From Bin87 sp965220055 (GTDB lineage: Bacteria > Chloroflexota > Dehalococcoidia > Lucifugimonadales > UBA3495), in contig CBDCPE010000004.1 of the NCBI GenBank assembly GCA_965220055.1, forward strand, positions 3,844,001 to 3,908,000: a stretch of 64,000 nt of DNA, written 5' to 3'. Position numbers and translations under genes: made by a program. The notes below the pieces were generated by a model that did not search any database, had not been told where the DNA came from, and saw nothing but the letters and a program-made list of their open reading frames with translations. Shown one piece after another: positions 42,680-52,115 of the stretch (its first letter is position 1; every line of letters starts with the position of its first letter).

Positions 42680-44593
42680 ATGCGTCGTGTGAATCCAGGC
42701 GTCAAAACCCTGTTGCTGGCCGGTTCTCTGCTGGCCCTCATCTTGATAATCGCCTGCGGCGGCGCGGCAACCGCTCCCGCGCCGGAATCGGATTCTTCCG
42801 CTGCTCCCTCCGGCGCGGCTGCAGGAGCGCAACCAGCAGCCACGGCCGTTCCGTCCGGCGATTCGTCCCAGGCCCAACCCGCTGCAACCGCGGCGCCGGC
42901 CCAGCCTGCCGCGCCTTCCGGGCGTCCCACCGAGGCGGCGAATCCCACGCCCACGGTCGAACCGGTAGAGGTCCAGGCACCCGAAACCGACTGGGTCCAT
43001 CGAGGCAAGCACGGGCGAACCATGAAGTGGGTCGCCCGGAACAACCCTGGGTTCTGGGACGTTCACTACGGAGCGAGCTTGACCACGACCCTGACACCAT
43101 CGGGTCCCAGGTTCAACCAGTTGGTGGAATACAACCCGGTCAACCCGGAAGAGATCATCGGGGACCTGGCCGAGAGTTGGGATGTCAGCGACGACGGCAC
43201 GGTTTACACCTTCTACCTGGCCGACGCCCGGTGGACCGACGGGCAGCCGGTGACGGCCAGTGACATCGTCTACAGCCTGGACCGCATCACCCTGCCCGAC
43301 GCGTTCCGCGGCCGCACCAACAGCCTGCGCGATTTCTATGAACACAAGACCGCGGAGGTGATCGACAACCGGACGGTGCGCGTGCCCATCAAGTTTCCGG
43401 CAGCCACCTTCATGGTAAACCTGGCCTCGGACTACATGAAGATGTACCCGGAGCACGTCGCTGGACCCCTGACCCAGGAGGACGCAAACTGCTGCCCGGA
43501 GAACATGATCGGCTCCGGCCCGTTCATCTTCAAGGACGGCAGCTGGCAGAAGCAGGAGTCCTACGAATACGTCAGAAACGACGACTACTTCAAGGCTCCG
43601 CGTCCCTACTTTGACGGGTTCAAGGTCTTCCTGATCCAGGACCCGGCCCGCTCCATCGCCACCCTGAAGGTCGGCCAGGCCGACGGAACCTACTACCCGG
43701 TGCTATCCACGTATACTGAATTCGTCGCGCAACTGGAACATGATACCGACGGCCGGATGCGCTCCCTGTTCATGGAAAACGTGCAGCGCGCCGGGATCAA
43801 TTACAACTGGCTGGTCGAGCCCTATGATGACCCGAGAGTCAGGACGGCCCTGTGGCTCGTCATTGACCAGGAAGAGCTAGTCGAGAAGATCCTTCGCGGC
43901 AACGGCACCGTGGGCACCCATTTCCACGTGGGGTTTGCCCCCAACGAAAGCATTGAAGCGCTGTACGAGCTGCCGGGATACCAACGCGACGCCGACGGCA
44001 GCAAGTCCCAGGCGGACCTGGATGAAGCCAGGAGGCTGCTCGCGGAGGCCGGATACCCGGACGGGTTCAGCGGCACCCTCACCACCATCTTGAGCGGATG
44101 CACCGCCACCTCCGCCCAGTGGTATAGCCAGGTCTGGAAGAACGAGCTCAACGTGGAAATGGAGATCGAGTCCAGCGACGTGGCGACCCTGTACGCCAAG
44201 TGGCGCAGCAACGACTACGAAGTGATTGTTTCCTGCGGCAGCGGCATCATCCTCCCCGACCCCTCGGACATCCTCAACCAGTGGTACGGCATGGACACCA
44301 TGCGCAACTCCGGCAACTGGACCACCACCGAGTTCGATAAGCTCAAGGCCGCTCAGGCCAAGGAGTTGGATCCCGACAAGCGCGAACAGCTTTTCACGGA
44401 GATGGTCGATCTGCTTCGGGCAGAGGTACCCCACTTTATGCCCACGGGTTGGATTCACGCCGGCGGCACCCTGGACTACCGCATACGGAACTACCACATC
44501 CCCAGGACCATCCAGATGATCCACAAGCTGGACCACATGTGGTGGGACGAGGATGCGGAGAAGCCTCCAATAGGAACAGGCTATCAACCGTAG
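42680..44593 (+). CDS. ABC transporter substrate-binding lipoprotein, family 5 (peptide type), copy 1
   Basis: The 637-residue protein has a lipoprotein signal with Cys26 (ILIIAC), a long Ala/Pro/Thr linker (to about residue 105) and a family-5 binding domain (DppA/OppA type), with the landmarks RFNQLVEYNPVNPEEIIGDL, AESWDVSDDGTVYTF, VTASDIVYSLDRI and IGSGPFIFKD. It would bind peptides or other oligomers outside the membrane and deliver them to the permeases encoded next. GGAGG precedes the ATG. No ATPase genes follow, so they must be elsewhere. A paralogue is at 46898. Confidence 0.9.
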   Translation: MRRVNPGVKTLLLAGSLLALILIIACGGAATAPAPESDSSAAPSGAAAGAQPAATAVPSGDSSQAQPAATAAPAQPAAPSGRPTEAANPTPTVEPVEVQAPETDWVHRGKHGRTMKWVARNNPGFWDVHYGASLTTTLTPSGPRFNQLVEYNPVNPEEIIGDLAESWDVSDDGTVYTFYLADARWTDGQPVTASDIVYSLDRITLPDAFRGRTNSLRDFYEHKTAEVIDNRTVRVPIKFPAATFMVNLASDYMKMYPEHVAGPLTQEDANCCPENMIGSGPFIFKDGSWQKQESYEYVRNDDYFKAPRPYFDGFKVFLIQDPARSIATLKVGQADGTYYPVLSTYTEFVAQLEHDTDGRMRSLFMENVQRAGINYNWLVEPYDDPRVRTALWLVIDQEELVEKILRGNGTVGTHFHVGFAPNESIEALYELPGYQRDADGSKSQADLDEARRLLAEAGYPDGFSGTLTTILSGCTATSAQWYSQVWKNELNVEMEIESSDVATLYAKWRSNDYEVIVSCGSGIILPDPSDILNQWYGMDTMRNSGNWTTTEFDKLKAAQAKELDPDKREQLFTEMVDLLRAEVPHFMPTGWIHAGGTLDYRIRNYHIPRTIQMIHKLDHMWWDEDAEKPPIGTGYQP

Positions 44594-44654
44594 GCATAGC
44601 TGACTCGACACCTAGCGAGGATTTCGTTGATCGCCAGGCCCGACACCGGGAGGC

Positions 44655-45623
44655 ATGATGACCACCTATATCGTGAGGAGGCTGCTCCTCTTCATTCCCA
44701 CCATTCTCATCGTGACCATCATCATCTTCCTGCTGATGTGGATCGTGCCTGGCGACACGGCCATGCTCATCCTCACGGGAAACGACCCGAATGAGGGCGG
44801 GCGGGTCAGCCTGGAGGACGTCGACCGACTGCGCGCCAAGCTGGGCCTGGACCGGCCCGTCCACATCCAGTACGGCGACTGGATTTGGGACATGGTGCGC
44901 GGGGACTTGGGCGAGTCTCTTTGGTACCAGACCCCGGTCATCGACGAGTTGGGCGGACGGTTCATCACCACCATGCAACTGGCGGTGATGGGCATCGTGA
45001 TGGCCTTCGTGGTTGCGGTTCCCCTGGGCATCATATCCGCCGTGAAACAGGACACCAAGCTCGATTACATCAGCCGGCTTTTCGCCTTGCTGGGCATCGC
45101 CATGCCCACCTTCCTCATCGCCATCGTCGTCACCTACATTCTGGCCTACGTCTTTGACTGGCTGCCTCCGCTGGACTACGCCGACGTGTGGGAGCAGCCG
45201 CTAACCAACCTGCAGCAGATGGTTTTCCCGTCCCTGGCCATCGCCTTCCACGACCTGGCGTTCACCGCACGGGTCACCCGCTCCTCCATGCTTGAAACGA
45301 TGCGGGACGACTACGTGCGCACCGCCCGGTCCAAGGGCCTGACCGAAGTGAGCGTCATCGGGAGGCACGCGCTGAAGAACGCCCTGCTGCCCATCATCAC
45401 GGTTTCGGGATATCAGTTCGGCCGGTTGCTCGGCGGTGTGGTGATCGTCGAAGTCATCTTCCTCGTCCCCGGCATCGGATCAATGCTGATCGACGCCATC
45501 ATCCATCGTGATTTCGTGGTGATCCAGGCGGTGGTGGTGCTGGTGGCGGCGGTGGTCATGTTCCTGAACCTGGTCATCGACATCGTTTACGGAGTGCTCG
45601 ACCCGCGGATCCGCTATCAATAG
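44655..45623 (+). CDS. ABC transporter permease, DppB type, copy 1
   Basis: The 322-residue inner-membrane permease has about six helices. The opening TYIVRRLLLFIPTILIVTII is typical of DppB. The EAA loop is seen as MRDDYVRTARSKGLTEVSVI (about 215-235), and the end is VYGVLDPRIRYQ. It pairs with the next gene to form the channel. A GGAGG lies just before a double ATG (44655/44658). Confidence 0.92.
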   Translation: MMTTYIVRRLLLFIPTILIVTIIIFLLMWIVPGDTAMLILTGNDPNEGGRVSLEDVDRLRAKLGLDRPVHIQYGDWIWDMVRGDLGESLWYQTPVIDELGGRFITTMQLAVMGIVMAFVVAVPLGIISAVKQDTKLDYISRLFALLGIAMPTFLIAIVVTYILAYVFDWLPPLDYADVWEQPLTNLQQMVFPSLAIAFHDLAFTARVTRSSMLETMRDDYVRTARSKGLTEVSVIGRHALKNALLPIITVSGYQFGRLLGGVVIVEVIFLVPGIGSMLIDAIIHRDFVVIQAVVVLVAAVVMFLNLVIDIVYGVLDPRIRYQ

Positions 45624-45649
45624 CGCACTGACCATCAACGGAGCAGATT

Positions 45650-46561
45650 ATGGCAACACGCGACCTAGCCGCAGAAAGCGGCGTTCAAGTTCGCAATGCC
45701 CTTTTGGGTATTCCCGCCATGTACCGGTCGACGGTGGCGCATGCCCGCCGCAAACCGCTGGGCGCGGCAGGCGCTGTGATCGCACTCATCATGATACTCG
45801 TGGCCGTCGGCTCCCGGTTGGCTATCCTGCCCGTCGCGGACCCGTACGCTTCCGTCGGCGACATATTCCTCGGCCCCAGCCGCGAATTCCCAATGGGGAC
45901 CGACGTCATCGGACGCGATGTGCTGAGTCGTGTCCTTTACGGGGCCTGGATTTCGCTCTACGTGGGGATCGGGAGCGTGCTGATCGGCATAACGGCCGGT
46001 TTTGTCCTGGGCATCGTCAGCACCTACGCCGGCGGCATGGTCGATCTGTTCTTCCAGCGCGTGGTCGACGCCCTGATGTCGATGCCCGGCCTGATCCTAG
46101 CGTTGGCCATCATGGCCATCCTGGGTTCGTCGCTGAACAACGTCATCCTGGCCATCGTGATCGGGATGATAGCGCCGGTGGTCCGCACCGTGCGCTCCCA
46201 GGTGTTGACGCTCAAGGAAATGGACTATGTGACCGCTGCAAGAGCCATCGGCGCCCGCCCGGGGCGAATAGTGTTCAAACACATCATGCCCAACTGCCTC
46301 GCCATTTACATCATCATGGCGACCTACTACCTGGGATTCGCCATAATCATCGAGGCGTCGTTGAGTTTCCTCGGGGTGGGCGCTCCGCCGGATGATCCCA
46401 GCTGGGGCGGCATCCTGACCGTGGCCAGCAGGGAGTCTCCGGAGACAGGCATCTGGCTTCTGGTGTTCCCCGGCATCTTCATCTTCATCGCCGTTCTGGC
46501 CTTCAACGTCCTCGGCGACGCCCTGCGCGACATCCTCGACCCGAGGCTCCGCGGCCGCTGA
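45650..46561 (+). CDS. ABC transporter permease, DppC type, copy 1
   Basis: The 303-residue permease has the DppC N-terminal segment (HARRKPLGAAGAVIALIMIL), the GTDVIGRDVLSRVLYGAW region (about 84-101), and the EAA loop MDYVTAARAIGARPGRIVF. It ends LGDALRDILDPRLRGR. It starts 26 bp after the DppB-type gene and is followed by a strong terminator, so this operon has one binding protein and two permeases. Confidence 0.92.
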   Translation: MATRDLAAESGVQVRNALLGIPAMYRSTVAHARRKPLGAAGAVIALIMILVAVGSRLAILPVADPYASVGDIFLGPSREFPMGTDVIGRDVLSRVLYGAWISLYVGIGSVLIGITAGFVLGIVSTYAGGMVDLFFQRVVDALMSMPGLILALAIMAILGSSLNNVILAIVIGMIAPVVRTVRSQVLTLKEMDYVTAARAIGARPGRIVFKHIMPNCLAIYIIMATYYLGFAIIIEASLSFLGVGAPPDDPSWGGILTVASRESPETGIWLLVFPGIFIFIAVLAFNVLGDALRDILDPRLRGR

Positions 46562-46636
46562 TCCTTCACCCTTTACGGTATGGCAAGCCTATCCACAACC
46601 TTGCACACTCCCTAGCGACGCCCAGACCGCTTGATC

Positions 46637-46675
46637 GACGCCGCCGGCAGCCTCGTGCCGGCGGCGTCTTCCGTT
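46637..46675 (+). terminator. Long GC-rich hairpin terminator
   Basis: A perfect 13-bp stem GACGCCGCCGGCA/TGCCGGCGGCGTC (46637-46649 with 46656-46668) with a 6-nt loop, followed by TTCCGTT. It closes the first import operon. Confidence 0.75.
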
Positions 46676-46777
46676 GACCTCGGCGGTTGGTGTATGCGTG
46701 CTCACCGGACGTGATAAATCGATTGAATGGCTCCCTTCCACCCCTATTGGCCGAGCCAAAAAATCCCATGAAGTGAT

Positions 46778-46806
46778 TTGACAATCGACAACCTTATCAG
46801 TAGCAG
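46778..46806 (+). promoter_or_regulatory. Possible promoter of the second import operon
   Basis: A consensus TTGACA (46778-46783) lies 120 bp before the binding-protein start. The -10 partner at 17 bp (TAGCAG) is poor, so the call rests mainly on the -35 box and its position. Confidence 0.3.
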
Positions 46807-46897
46807 CGCCCCCGCGACTTTGCGGATAGCGCTCGACGGACGTTGGAGCGCAGGCGCGCGCAGAATCCAGATTATTAAAGAAATGGGGGACTTCTCA

Positions 46898-48655
46898 ATG
46901 TCAGTGCTAAGGTTCAGGAAACTTCAGGCTTTGTTGTTGGCGGGTTGCGCTGTTCTGTTGTTGGTGGGAATGGCATGTGGCGAGACAGCGGCGCCCGACA
47001 GCGGCTCTGGCCAACAGGCGCAGCCGTCGGCTACCGACCAGCCAGCTGCGTCCAATCCCACGCCGACCTTCACACCGATGCCCACCAGGGTCCTTGACGC
47101 GACGCCAACCTCAGTTCCGGTCCCGACACCGGTACCTGCCGACGCACGCCCGGACTGGTGGCAAGAAGGGGAGACCAAGCATTATCGGGGCACGTTCCCA
47201 ATGGTGGGCAACAGCAACCCAGGGTTCTGGGACGTGCATTACGGAGGTTCGCTCAACACCACGCTGATGCCTTCAAGCCCCCGGTTCAATCAGTTGGTTG
47301 AGTACAACCCCGTCAAGCCCAGCGAAATCATCGGAGACCTGGCCGAGACGTGGGAAGTCAGTGACGATGGCACCGAGTACGTCTTCCACCTGAAAGACGC
47401 CACCTGGTCGGACGGTATGCCGGTCACGGCCGAGGACGTGGTGTTCAGCCTGGACCGCATAACCCTTCCGGGCGCTCAACGGGCGCGCACCGGTTTTCTC
47501 CGCGCGTTCTACGTACATCAAACCGCCGAGGTTGTTGACGCCAAGACCGTACGCGTTCCTTTGAAATATCAGGCGCCCACCTTCATGCCTAACCTGGCAT
47601 CGGACTACATGAAGATGTACCCGAAACACATTGCAGAGGATTTGACGCAGGAGGAAGCCAACCAGCCTGAGAACCTGATTGGTTCCGGTCCCTGGCTCTT
47701 TGGCGGTTGGCAGAAGGACGTCAGCTACACGTTTGACCGAAACCCTACGTACTTCAAAGAAGGCCGCCCGTTCTTCGACGGCATCATTGTGCATCTCATC
47801 GCTGATACCGCCCGCCGTATTGCCGCCTTGCAAGCCGGCCAGGTTCGCTCCCTGGTAATTCCCAGCGCCGGGTTCGAAGCGTTCTTCCTCAACAATGCCA
47901 AGCCCCCGTTCGACGACGAAAGGGTTCGTCAAGCTTTCTACCTGGCCTTGGACCGGGATTTGGGCATCGAGCGCGCAGTCAAGGGCTTCGGGCAGCCCGG
48001 TACATTCTTCTCACCGGGAGTGGTTGAGGACCTGAGAGCTTTGCAGGCCAACAATCCCGCGTTTGCTGAGGATCGCGCCGCCGCAATCGAACAATCCAAG
48101 CAGTTGCTCGCCGAAGCCGGTTACCCGGATGGGCTTTCGGTGAAGATGAACACCCGCAACGCTATCCCCACTCTGCCGGCGGCGGAAGTCGCCGGAGAGC
48201 AGATGCGTCGGGATGTTGGCATTGATATCGAAATCGTGCCTAACGACCTGGCCACAACGTACGCCGTGATGCGGGACGGAACGCACGATATCTCCACTGT
48301 GGGCACCGGTATCATCCTGACCGACCCGGCGGACATTCTCAATCAGTTCTACCTGCAGGACGTTCTGCGCAACCCGCAAAACTGGCAGGATAACCGGATC
48401 GATGAGTTGATCGACCTCCAGAACCGCGCCATCGACCAGCGCGTCCGCCAGGGCCATCTGGAAGAAATCGCGAGCATTTTGCACACCGGCAAGAGCCACT
48501 TGGTGGTGTACTTCTGGGGAGGAGCCGGAGGCGCGCTGGATTACCGCATCCGCAACTTCCACCTGCCTCCCACGGTCCAGCAAATCCACAAATGGGACCA
48601 CGTCTGGTTCGATCCAGACCGTGAACAACCCGCCGACTCCGGTTACCAGCCGTAG
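46898..48655 (+). CDS. ABC transporter substrate-binding lipoprotein, family 5, copy 2
   Basis: The 585-residue protein is a paralogue of 42680-44593: lipobox LVGMAC (Cys27), a Thr/Pro linker (NPTPTFTPMPTR), and the same landmarks (RFNQLVEYNPVKPSEIIGDL, VTAEDVVFSLDRI, IGSGPWLFGG). I chose the ATG at 46898 behind GGGGA; longer starts at 46883 and 46778 dilute the signal peptide. After ARRIAALQAGQ it lacks about 25 residues present in copy 1 and in the family generally, rejoining at RSLVIPSAGFEAFFLNN. The deletion is in frame and lies inside lobe 2, so activity is uncertain. Confidence 0.88.
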   Translation: MSVLRFRKLQALLLAGCAVLLLVGMACGETAAPDSGSGQQAQPSATDQPAASNPTPTFTPMPTRVLDATPTSVPVPTPVPADARPDWWQEGETKHYRGTFPMVGNSNPGFWDVHYGGSLNTTLMPSSPRFNQLVEYNPVKPSEIIGDLAETWEVSDDGTEYVFHLKDATWSDGMPVTAEDVVFSLDRITLPGAQRARTGFLRAFYVHQTAEVVDAKTVRVPLKYQAPTFMPNLASDYMKMYPKHIAEDLTQEEANQPENLIGSGPWLFGGWQKDVSYTFDRNPTYFKEGRPFFDGIIVHLIADTARRIAALQAGQVRSLVIPSAGFEAFFLNNAKPPFDDERVRQAFYLALDRDLGIERAVKGFGQPGTFFSPGVVEDLRALQANNPAFAEDRAAAIEQSKQLLAEAGYPDGLSVKMNTRNAIPTLPAAEVAGEQMRRDVGIDIEIVPNDLATTYAVMRDGTHDISTVGTGIILTDPADILNQFYLQDVLRNPQNWQDNRIDELIDLQNRAIDQRVRQGHLEEIASILHTGKSHLVVYFWGGAGGALDYRIRNFHLPPTVQQIHKWDHVWFDPDREQPADSGYQP

Positions 48656-48662
48656 TCTTCAA

Positions 48663-48729
48663 TGAGCGATGCGTCCAAACTGAAAAAGGACCATCGCTCA
48701 CAATTTACGTGAGGCGCTTTGGCCTCACG
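48663..48729 (+). promoter_or_regulatory. Two stem-loops between binding-protein and permease genes
   Basis: Stem 1 pairs TGAGCGATG (48663-48671) with CATCGCTCA (48692-48700). Stem 2 pairs CGTGAGGC (48708-48715) with GCCTCACG (48722-48729). Neither has a T-run. They occupy the same place as the urtA-urtB hairpin and probably set a high ratio of binding protein to permease. Confidence 0.55.
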
Positions 48730-48744
48730 AATTGAGGGTGAAAG

Positions 48745-49707
48745 GTGTACGCATATTTAGCCCGCCGGGGTCTGCTTTTCATACCCACCATCCTGCTCGC
48801 CACGATCTTGGTGTTTGGTCTCTTCTGGATCGTTCCAGGGGATGCCGCCATGATGATCCTGACGGGTGAGGAAGGTGACGGCGGTAAGGTAACTAACGCA
48901 GACATCGAGCGGGTTCAGAAAGAACTGGGTTTGGACCGCCCGGTGTACATTCAGTACGCCGATTGGCTGTGGAAAATTCTGCAGGGCGACTTTGGCGATT
49001 CCGTATGGTACGGGACGCCAGTTTTGGATGACCTGAAAGACAGAGTTTTCATAACGTTTGAACTTGCCGTACTGGCGATAGTCTTGGCGTTCATCGCGGC
49101 CGTGCCGTTGGGAGTGCTTTCAGCGGTTAAGCAGGACACGCCGATGGACCACGTGAGTCGCTTGCTGGCGCTCGTGGGGATCGCACTGCCCACTTTCTGG
49201 TTGGGCATATTGGTTATCTATGGCCTGACCTATTTTGTGGGATGGTTACCACCGTTGGGATACTCCACCTTGTGGGGCGATCCCTTCACCAATCTGCAAC
49301 AGCTGATTTTCCCGGCCCTGGTATTGGCATTCCACGATATGGCGTTTACGGCGCGGGTTGCCCGTTCAGCCATGCTGGAGGTGATGCGGGAAGATTACAT
49401 GCGGACCGCGCGCTCCAAGGGTCTGCGGGAATGGACCGTGGTCGGGCGCCACGCCTTGAAAAATGCCCTTCTCCCGGTGATTACCGTGTCCGGATATCAA
49501 TTCGGTCGGCTTCTGGGAGGCACCATTATCATCGAATCTATCTTTGTCATCCCCGGCGTTGGACGATACCTCATCGACGCAATCATCCACCGCGATTTCG
49601 TCGTGGTTCAGGGAGTGGTATTGTTGGCCGCTGCGGTGGTGCTGCTCCTGAATTTGGTGATTGACGTCCTGTACGGTGTGCTCGACCCTCGCATCCGGTA
49701 TTCGTAG
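48745..49707 (+). CDS. ABC transporter permease, DppB type, copy 2
   Basis: The 320-residue permease is a close paralogue of 44655-45623, with the same opening (RRGLLFIPTILLATILVFGL), the EAA loop MREDYMRTARSKGLREWTVV, and the end LYGVLDPRIRYS. The start is a GTG at 48745 with GAGGG seven to eleven bases upstream. It follows the binding-protein gene after two hairpins. Confidence 0.9.
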   Translation: MYAYLARRGLLFIPTILLATILVFGLFWIVPGDAAMMILTGEEGDGGKVTNADIERVQKELGLDRPVYIQYADWLWKILQGDFGDSVWYGTPVLDDLKDRVFITFELAVLAIVLAFIAAVPLGVLSAVKQDTPMDHVSRLLALVGIALPTFWLGILVIYGLTYFVGWLPPLGYSTLWGDPFTNLQQLIFPALVLAFHDMAFTARVARSAMLEVMREDYMRTARSKGLREWTVVGRHALKNALLPVITVSGYQFGRLLGGTIIIESIFVIPGVGRYLIDAIIHRDFVVVQGVVLLAAAVVLLLNLVIDVLYGVLDPRIRYS

Positions 49708-49767
49708 GCTCCGGGCTGTAATCAATATGGCTGGCACTCTTGTGGTCCGGTAGGAGGGTTCAATCCA

Positions 49768-50697
49768 ATGGCGAACCAACTCAACCAACGCGCTGAAACG
49801 GCTCCCGCGCGGGAAGCCGGTCCGTTGCGGCCGTTGACCTCGGCCTCCAGGGAGATTGTCCGATTTACCCGTCTCAAGCCAGTGGGAGCTATCGGCGGAT
49901 TGTTGGTTCTCCTGTTGGTGATCGTCGCGGTACTGGCTCCGGTGCTCGCACCTTACGGCCCACGGGCGCTGCCCGACAGCCACCAGGGCGGTTCCACCGT
50001 TTACCTACCGCCAAATTCCCAGTTTCTCCTGGGAACCGACCACGTGGGGCGTGATGTGCTCAGCCGCCTCATTTACGGCGCGCGGATCAGTCTGTACGTG
50101 GGGCTCGGCAGCGTACTGGTCGGCATAACCGCCAGCTTCATCATTGGCGTTGCATTGGCCTATGCCGGCGGAGTCGTCGACATGACGGCCCAACGATTCG
50201 TCGACGCCCTGATGGCGCTGCCCGGTCTTATCATCGCCCTGGCCATCGTGGCCGTGCTGGGATCGTCGCTGAACAACGTCATCCTCGCCATTGTCGTCGG
50301 GATGATTGCCCCGGTGATACGGACCGTGAGATCCCAGGTGCTCTCGCTGAAAGAGCTGGACTACGTGACGGCGGCACAGGCAATCGGTGCGCCCCCCTGG
50401 CGCATTGTGTTACGGCACATCGTCCCCAATTGCTTCGCAATTTACCTAGTGTTGGCCACCTATTACCTGGGTTTCGCCATCATCATCGAAGCGTCCCTGT
50501 CTTTCCTGGGCGTCGGCGCGCCCCCCGACCAGCCCAGCTGGGGCGGTATGCTGACCCGCGCGGCGCAGGAACACGTCAAGACCGCGCCATGGGTGGGCAT
50601 ATTCCCGGGCGTGGCAATTTTCGTGGTTGTCATGGGTTTCAACATCCTGGGTGACGCCTTGCGTGACGTTTTGGATCCTCGTCTGCGTGGACGCTAG
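49768..50697 (+). CDS. ABC transporter permease, DppC type, copy 2
   Basis: The 309-residue permease parallels 45650-46561: GTDHVGRDVLSRLIYGARIS, EAA loop LDYVTAAQAIGAPPWRIVL, and the end LGDALRDVLDPRLRGR. Its stop is only 2 bp before the GTG start of the DUF3179 gene, which places the two selenoprotein candidates in the same transcript as this importer. Confidence 0.92.
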   Translation: MANQLNQRAETAPAREAGPLRPLTSASREIVRFTRLKPVGAIGGLLVLLLVIVAVLAPVLAPYGPRALPDSHQGGSTVYLPPNSQFLLGTDHVGRDVLSRLIYGARISLYVGLGSVLVGITASFIIGVALAYAGGVVDMTAQRFVDALMALPGLIIALAIVAVLGSSLNNVILAIVVGMIAPVIRTVRSQVLSLKELDYVTAAQAIGAPPWRIVLRHIVPNCFAIYLVLATYYLGFAIIIEASLSFLGVGAPPDQPSWGGMLTRAAQEHVKTAPWVGIFPGVAIFVVVMGFNILGDALRDVLDPRLRGR

Positions 50698-50699
50698 GC

Positions 50700-52106
50700 G
50701 TGACGACGCCGATCCGTACACGGCTGAGAAAAATCGCCGCCGGCCGGCCCTTCGTGCTGGCCGGCGTTATTCTGGCGATCTCTGCGACGCTGGCCTGCGT
50801 ACCCGACGAGGAATCATCCGGTTCCGAGCCGTGGGTAGCTCCGCTGGCCCCCACAAGTGCGGCGTTTCCTACCCTGGAACCCGCCGCTAACCTGACCACT
50901 GCAGCGATAACCGGTGCCCCCACGCCCTTGCCCACCGTGACCCTGGCATCACCGGACACCGCGATTCCTGCGGTGACTCGCCTTCCGGTATCGAACGAGG
51001 CCAGCGTACCGATGATCACTGAAGCCGAGGCCGAAGCGGCCCGTGGCCGCTACGAGGGCTTGCTGCGGTCGTCATGGGACACCGACTTTATGCGAACGAC
51101 GATCTCCTTCGACGAGATCATGACCGGCGGGCCGCCCAAAGACGGGATTCCAGCAATTGACGACCCGCAGTTTGAATCCATTGCCGATGCTGACGCCTGG
51201 CTCGACGATCTTGAGCCGGTGCAGGTTGTCGACCTCAACGGCGACGTCCGTGCGTATCCAGTGCAGGTCATGGTCTGGCACGAACTGGTCAACGACACCG
51301 TCGGCGGGGAACCGGTGGTCATCACGTTTTGACCACTCTGTAATACCGCCTTCGTGTACCGGCGGACGATTGACGGCTCGGTCCTCGACTTCGGGACCAC
51401 GGGGGCGCTGCGCAACAGCAACCTGCTGATGTACGACCGGCAGACTGAGTCGTGGTGGCAGGAAGTGGGCGGAGCGGGAGTGATTGGACATTACGCCGGT
51501 CGTCGCCTGGAGCAGCTTTACCTGTCAATCGTATCGTGGGGCGATTTCAAGAGCGCCCATCCGGAAGGGCGAGTACTGTCCCGCCCTGATTCGGGTCGCG
51601 CTTACGGGCGGAACCCGTATGCCGGCTATGACCGTCCGGGCAGCGAACCGTTTCTGTTCCGGGGCGAAAATGACCCCAGGCTGCCGGCTGTCGAACGAGT
51701 CGTGGCGGTCGAGCGCGGCAACGAGGCTTGGGCGGTATCCTTCACCACGCTGGCCCAGGAGCGCGTGGTCACCACGACGGTGGCCGGCCAGGACATCGTG
51801 GTCTTCTGGTCGCCGGGAACCGCGTCCGCGCTGGACTCGGGATCCATCGCATCGGGTCGGGACGTCGGTACCGCCGGGATATTTTCCCCGCGGGGTCCCG
51901 ACGGTAACATGCTGACCTTCGCGCCGGACCCCAACGGCCGCATAGTAGACGCGCAGACCGGGAGCCAGTGGGATATATTTGGGCGCGCCATCGCCGGACC
52001 GCTGGCGGGCGCACAACTAACACCAGTGCCGGGCCGCATCGGCCAACTCTGGTTCTCGTGGGCGGTGTACCGCCCGGATACCGTCGTCTATCCGGCGACC
52101 GGCTGA
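50700..52106 (+). CDS. DUF3179 lipoprotein, probable selenoprotein (in-frame TGA at Cys site)
   Basis: The frame runs from a GTG at 50700 to a TGA at 52104-52106 with one internal TGA at 51330-51332. It gives 468 residues if that TGA is read through. There is a lipoprotein signal (lipobox TLAC, Cys33), a Thr/Pro linker, and a DUF3179 domain (VQVMVWHELVNDTVGGEPV). The conserved DUF3179 motif is TFCPLCNTAF; here it reads TF-TGA-PLCNTAF, so the TGA replaces the first Cys (position 211) and Cys214 is kept, a UxxC motif. Strong homology continues downstream (DFGTTGALRNSNLLMYDRQT, SIVSWGDFK). The domain's activity is not known. The alternative is a nonsense mutation, but the next gene shows the same pattern. 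Confidence 0.8.
51346..51365 (+). promoter_or_regulatory. Candidate bacterial SECIS stem-loop (DUF3179 gene)
   Basis: Downstream of the TGA, CCGCC (51346-51350) pairs with GGCGG (51361-51365) around the 10-nt loop TTCGTGTACC. The loop begins 19 nt after the TGA, inside the usual 16-37 nt window, and contains G residues. The stem is short and the G is not at the first two loop positions unless extra pairing forms, so this is the weaker of the two candidates. Confidence 0.45.
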
Positions 52107-52115
52107 GCTGCCATT

